Below are positions 59,125 to 64,000 of a DNA stretch of 64,000 nucleotides, one piece after another (the stretch's first letter is position 1; every line of letters starts with the position of its first letter). The notes under the pieces were generated by a model. It was not told the DNA's origin and made no database searches. It saw only the letters and a program-made list of their open reading frames with translations. This stretch comes from Hallella multisaccharivorax DSM 17128 (GTDB taxonomy: Bacteria; Bacteroidota; Bacteroidia; Bacteroidales; Bacteroidaceae). The stretch covers positions 3,270,155-3,334,154 of the forward strand of contig NZ_GL945017.1 in NCBI RefSeq assembly GCF_000218235.1. The letters are read 5' to 3'. Position numbers and translations under genes: made by a program.

Positions 59125-60012
59125 CTAACACGTCGCTTTCCAAAAGTCAAAATAATTGTACCACTGGGCTGGATATTGGTGCAGCGTCCGCTCCAGCTCG
59201 GCGGCATAGGCGTCGGCCAGCTGCCTGACTTGCTGCTTGCGCGGGGCTTTCTTGTCGTAGGCAAGCGCTGTGACGTAGGCGGTGTAAGCCGTGAGGCCGG
59301 TCTTCATCACATTGACAGCAATGACATCAAGCCCGCGCATCGCCGCCACGCTGAAAGGACCGGCCGGCAGATCGGCGTCGGCACCCAGGAGGCGCACCGT
59401 CACCGCCTTGCGAGAGCCCCACATGCGGTCGGCGGGAATGCTTACAATCTCACCGGCCGACAGCGCGCGGTCGATGGCAAACAGATGGCTCATGTCCGGC
59501 ATGACGGGGATCATGCGAATGTGGTTGGCTGTGAAAAGCCGCGAACGGCCCTGCATCACCGACTCCTTCTCGCCGGCAAAGACCAGTGCGTTGAATGGTT
59601 TCTGATCGGAGACCAACTCGTACCCGGCCATCTCATAGCAGCCCACATGGGCGCTAAGCATCACGAAGCCCTGCTCTCCAGCCGCCAATTTTCGGAAGAG
59701 ACCATAGTTTTCCACCTTTAGCCGCATGCGTTTGCCGGCATACATCGCAAAGCGGTCGATGACCACCTGCGAGAATAGCACCTGATTGACATATACCATC
59801 ATTACGCTGCGACAGCGTCCACAGCCCTGCCGGCGGCGGAAATAGCGGTAGGCATGACGTGAACCCTGCGAAAAGACGAGACAGAAAGGGATGATGAACA
59901 CGGCAGCAAAGGCATACCAGACGCGTACATCAGAATGCCGAAGAATTGTGATGAGCCATCTGTGCATGAATCCTGTGCCGAACGTAGAGCCGGGCCATTC
60001 TCTGTCTGCCAT
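59125..60012 (-). CDS. LpxL/HtrB-type lipid acyltransferase
   Basis: A 295-residue protein with a membrane anchor near residues 31-48. The HX4E motif SAHVGCYEMAG (His122, Glu127) is followed by FNALVFAGEKESVMQGRSRL, IPADRMWGSRKAVTVRLLGA and WYNYFDFW, the standard order of the LpxL/HtrB family. Such enzymes in aryl-polyene clusters are thought to load the polyene chain on the lipid anchor. It lies 19 bp after the methyltransferase and 2 bp before the ketosynthase ATG. Confidence 0.88.
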   Translation of the reverse strand: MADREWPGSTFGTGFMHRWLITILRHSDVRVWYAFAAVFIIPFCLVFSQGSRHAYRYFRRRQGCGRCRSVMMVYVNQVLFSQVVIDRFAMYAGKRMRLKVENYGLFRKLAAGEQGFVMLSAHVGCYEMAGYELVSDQKPFNALVFAGEKESVMQGRSRLFTANHIRMIPVMPDMSHLFAIDRALSAGEIVSIPADRMWGSRKAVTVRLLGADADLPAGPFSVAAMRGLDVIAVNVMKTGLTAYTAYVTALAYDKKAPRKQQVRQLADAYAAELERTLHQYPAQWYNYFDFWKATC

Positions 60013-60031
60013 ATCCGAAATAGCTGCCCTT

Positions 60032-61147
60032 CTATTGGTTGTTGTCTTGTTTCTTCACCACGAGAATGGAGTGCCCCTGCCCCAAGTGGTCGTGGATCTG
60101 CTCCACTTCCAGTCCGGCATCATGGATGCACTGCCCCATATCCTCTGTGTTGTACATCTTTGAATTGCCGTTGGCCAGCGCCGAGAAATAGAGAGATGTC
60201 AGTGTGAGGCACATCGTGGCAGGCTCGAAGCGCTGGCGATCCCACAGCGTCTCCATGATATAGATGCGGGTGTGCTCTCCCATCGCCGCCTTGGCACGCC
60301 TGAGGATGCTGACAATCTGCTCCATGCTGAAGCAGTCGAGAAACTGACTCATCCAGATGGCATCGGGACCATCGGCCATCAACGGGAATGCCTGGGTCTC
60401 GTCAAGAAGGTTGATGCCGAAGCCGTGGATGCGGTCCTCGCCCTCCTTGCCTTTGATGTTTGCCCGCATCATGGCGATCTGCTGGGGCAGGTCGAGCACC
60501 GTCACCTGTGCCTCGTCGCTATAGCCGACACAGCGGAGTGCCCACTTGCCAGTGTTGCCACCCACATCGTAGAGCGTGCGGACATGGTGCTCATCGAAGA
60601 CAATGCGTAGGGCATCGGGAAACGACGACTCACTGTAGAAGTGGTCAAAGCCAAACCAGCTCTGCCGCACCCCGGCCGGCAGACTCGACAATCCCTCATA
60701 GATCGTCGGCCAAGGCCCGAAATGACGCAACCCCGCAGGCTTGCCTTCCTCAAGCGACTCCTCTAAATGGAACCAGCCCTCATAGTTGACATCCTGATTA
60801 AAGTCGATGTTCACCTTTACCGCCGGATCAGTCAGCAGAAACCATCCCGTCTTTGAGAGACTGAAACGGTCGGTCTCAGGGTCTACTAACACGGTGCCGA
60901 TGCTCAGCGATGCCTCCAGGAGGCAGTTCACGGCATAGTCTGACCGACCGGTCCGCGCGACGATTTCCTGCCGCGTCAGACCCTTGTCACTGTCACGGAG
61001 CAGGCTCAGGATGCCGAACTTCAGCATCAGCCGCGTAGCCTGGAAGACAGCGGGGGCCCACGCTATGAACTCGGCCAGGCGCTGCGCCTCGCGTGCAGAC
61101 AAGTGCTCTGAAGTATATCTCTCCTTCAGTGAATCAGACAAATGCAT
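60032..61147 (-). CDS. SAM-dependent O-methyltransferase of the acetylserotonin type
   Basis: A 371-residue protein with an N-terminal winged-helix dimerisation domain (LTRQEIVARTGRSDYAVNCL) and a C-terminal Rossmann domain with SAM motif LYDVGGNTGKW (about residue 193) and VTVLDLPQQIAMM. The family methylates hydroxyl groups of aromatic or polyketide products. Aryl-polyene clusters commonly carry such a methyltransferase for the aryl head. It is 23 bp after the small secreted protein gene and is the first clear biosynthetic gene of the operon. Confidence 0.87.
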   Translation of the reverse strand: MHLSDSLKERYTSEHLSAREAQRLAEFIAWAPAVFQATRLMLKFGILSLLRDSDKGLTRQEIVARTGRSDYAVNCLLEASLSIGTVLVDPETDRFSLSKTGWFLLTDPAVKVNIDFNQDVNYEGWFHLEESLEEGKPAGLRHFGPWPTIYEGLSSLPAGVRQSWFGFDHFYSESSFPDALRIVFDEHHVRTLYDVGGNTGKWALRCVGYSDEAQVTVLDLPQQIAMMRANIKGKEGEDRIHGFGINLLDETQAFPLMADGPDAIWMSQFLDCFSMEQIVSILRRAKAAMGEHTRIYIMETLWDRQRFEPATMCLTLTSLYFSALANGNSKMYNTEDMGQCIHDAGLEVEQIHDHLGQGHSILVVKKQDNNQ

Positions 61148-61170
61148 AGTTGGGAAACTGCAGGGCGGTT

Positions 61171-61755
61171 CTAATCAAGACCGGTTTTAGAAATGACATC
61201 ATCAATACGGTCCTTGACAGTAGGGGCATAACCTAATTTCTTACAGACGTATTTGCCGAACTTTTTCCCTGCACTCTTCATGCCGTCGCCCCAGAGATTA
61301 GACATCGAACCGAAAGTGCCGCCCTTGCCGTTGACCACAAACTCGGTCATAACTCTGCCTGTGGCCGTCTCCACAAAAGAGCACACAATGCTGTTATTGC
61401 CCTTGCGCGCGATGTTCTGCGGACGGAGAAAGACCGTGTACTTCCGGCCCTTCTCGCTGGTGAGAAACAGATTGACATTCTGAAGCTCCTGATTTGCCTT
61501 CGAGACAAAATCGTTGATACGGGGCAGCAGCTCTTTCTCGTATTCGTTTTTGGCGTTGTACTCCGGTTGTTCTGCTTGCCGCACCTGAATCCACTCTTTC
61601 GGCGAGAAGCCAGCCACGGTAAGGTCTTTCCAGTCAACGACATAGCTGACCGAATGCTCTCCTTTCAGAAAGACGAAGGAGACATTGTTTGCCCCCCAGG
61701 AAGGAAGACATGCCACGATGAGGCATATCAACAATAATAGAGAAGTCTTTTTCAT
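61171..61755 (-). CDS. Hypothetical secreted protein, probable first gene of the biosynthetic operon
   Basis: A 194-residue protein with a signal peptide (MKKTSLLLLICLIVACLPSW, then GAN). Alternative upstream starts (ATG 61767, TTG 61782) are less fitting. The mature part is mixed alpha/beta (VSFVFLKGEHSVSYVVDWKD; LQNVNLFLTSEKGRKYTVFL; MTEFVVNGKGGTFGSMSNLW) and ends with basic helices. I do not recognise the family beyond a general likeness to small Bacteroidetes periplasmic proteins. The promoter lies in front of it, and the methyltransferase follows after 23 bp, so it is probably cotranscribed. The link to the pathway is inferred from position only. Confidence 0.7.
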   Translation of the reverse strand: MKKTSLLLLICLIVACLPSWGANNVSFVFLKGEHSVSYVVDWKDLTVAGFSPKEWIQVRQAEQPEYNAKNEYEKELLPRINDFVSKANQELQNVNLFLTSEKGRKYTVFLRPQNIARKGNNSIVCSFVETATGRVMTEFVVNGKGGTFGSMSNLWGDGMKSAGKKFGKYVCKKLGYAPTVKDRIDDVISKTGLD

Positions 61756-61808
61756 TTCACTCTGCATTTTAAGAGTTAACAATTCATGCTTTTTACGGCA
61801 TTACCTTG

Positions 61809-61840
61809 CAAAGTTAGTATTTTTGCGGATAATAGACAAA
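61809..61840 (-). promoter_or_regulatory. Bacteroidetes promoter of the polyene-type operon
   Basis: On the minus strand TTTG (61840-61837), 20 bp, TAACTTTG (61816-61809), a full -33/-7 match, 53 bp before the ATG at 61755. Downstream gaps are all 30 bp or less down to 46061, so one transcript of about 15.7 kb is likely. Confidence 0.7.
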
Positions 61841-61901
61841 AGATAAAACAGATTTTAAGACAGTATGGGGAAAAGCAACATCGTCTCTCCCATCGTTTTC
61901 C

Positions 61902-62011
61902 GTCTACGCCGTAAAGGCGATACGATTACGGTGTAATGGCGATGCGATTACGCCGTAAAGGCGATGCGATTACGGTGTAAAGGCGATGCGATTACGCCGT
62001 AAAGGCAGAAG
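61902..62011 (-). repeat. Array 4: five contiguous 22-bp units in inverse orientation
   Basis: Units start at 61902, 61924, 61946, 61968 and 61990. Read on the minus strand they have the same consensus as arrays 1-3, with dyads TTACGGCGTAA alternating with TTACACCGTAA, and the terminal unit (61902-61923) again ends GTAGAC. The array lies between the carbonic-anhydrase-like gene's stop and the polyene operon promoter, about 60 bp upstream of its -33 element. Confidence 0.95.
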
Positions 62012-62037
62012 GCTTAGATAAGCAATTGAAAATGAGG

Positions 62038-62562
62038 TCAATACCATTCCTTGATACTCAAGTAATGGTCGGCAAAAGCCCGAGCTTGTTCGGGCGCGGC
62101 TTTCTTCACGCATTTTGCCGGCACACCGGCCCAGATCTCGTAGGGACCCACTCTCGTACCACTCAAAACAACAGCTCCGGCAGCAACGATAGCGCCTTCG
62201 CCAATCTCCGCGCCATCGAGCACGACGGCGTTCATGCCGATAAGCGCCCGACGGTGAACCGTGCAGGCATGGACGACGGCACCGTGACCCACCGACACAT
62301 CATCTTCTATGACCACCGGATAGCCTGCCGTCTGATGGACACAGGCACAGTCCTGGATATTGACACGGTTGCCGACGCGGATGGCATCTACATCGGCACA
62401 CAGCACGGCACCGAACCAAACAGAGCAGTCATCACCCATCATGATGTCGCCCGCAAGGGTGGCATTCTCTGCGAAATAGCAGTGCTTGCCCCATCTCGGC
62501 TTCTTACCCCTCACCGCTTTGACCAGCGGAGAGCGAGGGGATTCCATTTCAAATAAATCCAT
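62038..62562 (-). CDS. Gamma-carbonic-anhydrase-like left-handed beta-helix protein
   Basis: A 174-residue cytosolic hexapeptide-repeat protein (ENATLAGDIMMGDDCSVWFG, GNRVNIQDCACVHQT, VGHGAVVHACTVHRRALIGM, IVAAGAVVLSGTRVGPYEIW). The three metal-ligand histidines of gamma-carbonic anhydrases can be placed in DCACVHQT and VGHGAVVHAC. Proteins of the YrdA/PaaY group bind zinc and may hydrate CO2 weakly; their role is often unknown. It has its own promoter and is not part of the biosynthetic operon. Confidence 0.87.
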   Translation of the reverse strand: MDLFEMESPRSPLVKAVRGKKPRWGKHCYFAENATLAGDIMMGDDCSVWFGAVLCADVDAIRVGNRVNIQDCACVHQTAGYPVVIEDDVSVGHGAVVHACTVHRRALIGMNAVVLDGAEIGEGAIVAAGAVVLSGTRVGPYEIWAGVPAKCVKKAAPEQARAFADHYLSIKEWY

Positions 62563-62590
62563 TACTACTGATTAACGTTGATTGATGGTG

Positions 62591-62598
62591 CAAAGATA
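62591..62598 (-). promoter_or_regulatory. Promoter -7 element for the carbonic-anhydrase-like gene
   Basis: The minus strand reads TATCTTTG, 28 bp before the ATG at 62562. No clear -33 TTTG. The 313-bp gap 62563-62875 otherwise holds only the opposing promoter of the NlpE-like gene. Confidence 0.5.
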
Positions 62599-62830
62599 CG
62601 TAACTTCACCCACAGACCCACGCCTTCCATCAAGATTTTTTCCGTGGCTCTTGTCTTTAGACGCAAAGACCGCATCTGGCGATGAGGCGAGAATCATGTG
62701 TCCTGCCTATTCGGCCATAGTCCCTTAATCATAGTAGCCGTTTCATCCTATTATGCAGAACATATTAAAGAAATATTGCAGCGACATAATAAAAACATGA
62801 TATTTGTGAACGGAATAACAGGAAAACCTA

Positions 62831-62838
62831 TACCTTTG
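62831..62838 (+). promoter_or_regulatory. Promoter -7 element for the NlpE-like lipoprotein gene
   Basis: TACCTTTG fits TAnnTTTG, 37 bp before the ATG. TTTG at 62803-62806 is a possible -33 with spacing slightly long (24 bp). Confidence 0.55.
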
Positions 62839-62875
62839 CACCCGATAATAGAAACACAACTAAATCATTTATCCA

Positions 62876-63346
62876 ATGAAGAAAGTATTTTTCCTTTTAG
62901 CCACAGCTGCTCTGATTGCAAGCTGCAACGGCAACAAGAACGCCAAGCCGGCCACCGCTGCTGATTCCACAAACGTAGCTGCCACTGATACGACAAGCAC
63001 CGACAGCACCGCCGCATCCACCGACTCTCTCGTCTATGAGGGCACTGTGCCTGCAGCCGACTGTGCGGGCATCCGCTACCGCATCGCTATGGACGCACAG
63101 AAGAAGAACTTCACCATGCAGGAAGACTATATGGAGACGGAGACCAAGGTGAAGAGCTCATTCAATGAGAAAGGCACCGTTGCTCCCTATACAAAGAACG
63201 GCAAGAAGGGCCTGAAGCTCACCACAAACGGCAAGAGCGGAGATGCCTACTACTTCATCAATGCCGATGCCAACACACTGCGTATGGTCAACGACGAGAT
63301 GGAAGAGGCCGTCACAGGCAACTACGACCTGAAACTGAAAAAGTAA
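62876..63346 (+). CDS. NlpE-like lipoprotein
   Basis: A 156-residue lipoprotein with lipobox IASC (MKKVFFLLATAALIASC) and a Thr/Ser/Asp-rich linker (about 20-55). The C-terminal domain starts YEGTVPAADCAGIRYRIAMD, the signature of NlpE N-terminal domains, and continues as a small beta-barrel (KGLKLTTNGKSGDAYYFINA). NlpE in Enterobacteria senses envelope and copper stress, but Bacteroidetes members are mostly uncharacterised. It stands alone with its own promoter; a decayed aldolase gene starts right at its stop. Confidence 0.83.
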   Translation: MKKVFFLLATAALIASCNGNKNAKPATAADSTNVAATDTTSTDSTAASTDSLVYEGTVPAADCAGIRYRIAMDAQKKNFTMQEDYMETETKVKSSFNEKGTVAPYTKNGKKGLKLTTNGKSGDAYYFINADANTLRMVNDEMEEAVTGNYDLKLKK

Positions 63347-63348
63347 TA

Positions 63349-63692
63349 GTCTCCTTCGAAAGCGACTATAACAACGGGGCCGCGCCAGAGATTACTACAG
63401 CGCCTCATCGAGACCAACGATGAGAAAAGCTCTGGTTACGGCTTCGACAAATACACACTGTCTGTAAAAGAGAAGATACGCAACCTCTGCGGAATGCCTG
63501 AGGCAGCTATCTCGTTCCTGACGGGACTATGTGAATAAAGGGTATTTTCCGCGCCCCAGGGTATCGCTTTTGCCTGCGATTTCCCCACCAACTAACGGTT
63601 TGTCATCCTTTCGGCGAAGACGAAAGAGGCATTGTCGAAAGACATCAAGTTTGAAGTGTGGCAGCAGTTGGCTATCGTTTCCGCACAGATTC
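63349..63692 (+). pseudogene. Decayed low-specificity threonine aldolase gene
   Basis: Directly after the NlpE-like stop, VSFESDYNNGAAPEI is followed, after one extra base at about 63397, by LQRLIETNDEKSSGYGFDKY and LSVKEKIRNLCGMPEAAISF, then LTGLCE and a stop at 63536-63538. This is the N-terminus of a PLP-dependent threonine aldolase without its ATG. A second piece at about 63565-63670 reads FACDFPTN, stop (TAA where CAA/CAG for Gln is expected), RFVILSAKTKEALSKDIKFE and VWQQL, the family's C-terminus. Most of the middle, including the PLP lysine region, is deleted. The gene is thus dead by frameshift, nonsense and internal deletion. Confidence 0.8.
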
Positions 63693-63705
63693 ACCTACCA
63701 TAAAT

Positions 63706-63746
63706 GAGCCGCAGAGCATCTCAAACGAGAGAACTCTGCGGCTCTT
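63706..63746 (+). terminator. Strong hairpin after the aldolase remnant
   Basis: GAGCCGCAGAG (63706-63716) and CTCTGCGGCTC (63734-63744) form a perfect 11-bp GC-rich stem with a 17-base loop, followed by TTATTA. It probably was the aldolase gene's terminator. The group II intron begins 5 bp further. Confidence 0.85.
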
Positions 63747-63750
63747 ATTA

Positions 63751-64000
63751 GTATGCTCGGCATGAGTATTGTCTAACGGGTGCAAGTCCCGAGTAAGCCT
63801 TAATAGCGGGAATTACATAGCCAAAGGCAAGGGCGTCCATCGTGAGGTGGAATCTGAAAGAAGCCGGCGGCAAACATCTGACCTAACGAACAGAAACTTC
63901 ATCAAGACTCTTCAGGGACAGCTTAAGGACCGCCAGACCAAGTATATCAAGTCGATGCGTTATATGGCGCGCCACCGCACGGTGCAGGACAAGTTGATGT
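63751..64000 (+). mobile_element. 5' part of a group II intron, cut by window edge
   Basis: From GTATGCTCGGCATGAG (5' end, compare GTGYG) the sequence continues with TAACGGGTGCAAGTCCCGAG, GGCAAGGGCGTCCATCGTGA, GTGGAATCTGAAAGAAGCCG and AACGAACAGAAACTTCA, typical of domain I of Bacteroidales group II introns. After about 63893 an open frame ([20 protein letters not shown], then MRYMARHRTVQDKLM) runs off the window. I do not recognise it as the usual start of an intron reverse transcriptase, so the intron may be truncated and joined to another gene. The insertion point directly behind a terminator hairpin recalls introns that target terminators. Confidence 0.7.

Noticed and set aside
47425..61147. 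Fatty-acid synthesis (fab) operon
   Set aside because: No FabD, FabG, FabZ or FabI is present, while MMPL, LolA-like, GT2-acyltransferase and methyltransferase genes point to a polyene-type secondary-lipid cluster.
62698..62964. 88-codon plus-strand ORF before the NlpE-like gene
   Set aside because: It overlaps the promoter and lipobox region of the NlpE-like gene in another frame and has no protein-like features.

Overview
The window looks like chromosomal DNA of a gut- or host-associated Bacteroidales bacterium, most likely Prevotellaceae (Prevotella sensu lato). The reasons are two SusC/SusD pairs, many SPII lipoproteins, C-terminal 'GxYxVxxKK' tails, and promoters of the Bacteroidetes type (TTTG, about 20 bp, TAnnTTTG). 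Many genes have no obvious Shine-Dalgarno sequence. No rRNA or tRNA gene was seen.

Region 1 (1-42.4 kb) is a set of neighbouring glycan-utilisation operons that fit host mucin O-glycans. Leftmost is the end of a family-9-like carbohydrate-binding protein. A minus-strand operon (6570 to 606) follows: sugar MFS transporter, N-acetylhexosamine 1-kinase-like protein, GH84 beta-N-acetylglucosaminidase and GH109 alpha-N-acetylgalactosaminidase. Diverging from it are a GH2 beta-galactosidase with a C-terminal discoidin domain and a serine-type S1 sulfatase. Next, on the minus strand, come a GH95 alpha-L-fucosidase, a secreted protein of two lectin-like modules, an M60 mucinase-type metallopeptidase, and a SusC/D operon with IPT/NHL, DUF1735 and BACON lipoproteins. 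A GH31 with FN3, discoidin, dockerin and cohesin-like modules and a second SusC/D/lipoprotein operon complete the set. Peptidase, sulfatase, fucosidase, galactosidase, hexosaminidases and alpha-GalNAcases would together strip a mucin, and the kinase and permease would feed HexNAc inward. No dedicated regulator is encoded.

Region 2 (42.5-45.9 kb) is one membrane protein joining a GH18-like domain, a NodB deacetylase and a GT2 synthase, probably for an exported beta-linked HexNAc polymer.

Region 3 (46.0-61.8 kb) is a minus-strand operon of about 15 genes related to aryl-polyene/flexirubin clusters: methyltransferase, three acyltransferase domains, two ketosynthases with C-terminal extensions, two ACPs, LolA-like carrier, MMPL exporter, GT2-acyltransferase fusion, AMP-ligase, esterase and small transporter. 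No ketoreductase, dehydratase or ammonia-lyase gene is present.

Region 4 (61.9-64 kb) holds a gamma-carbonic-anhydrase-like protein, an NlpE-like lipoprotein, a decayed threonine aldolase gene, a terminator and the 5' part of a group II intron. Four intergenic arrays of contiguous 22-bp units (6.7, 35.6, 42.4, 61.9 kb) share one consensus and are the most unusual unexplained structure. Gene remnants (DUF4091/GH123-like, threonine aldolase, an unknown 94-codon fragment) and two group II intron footprints show that the region has been reshaped.
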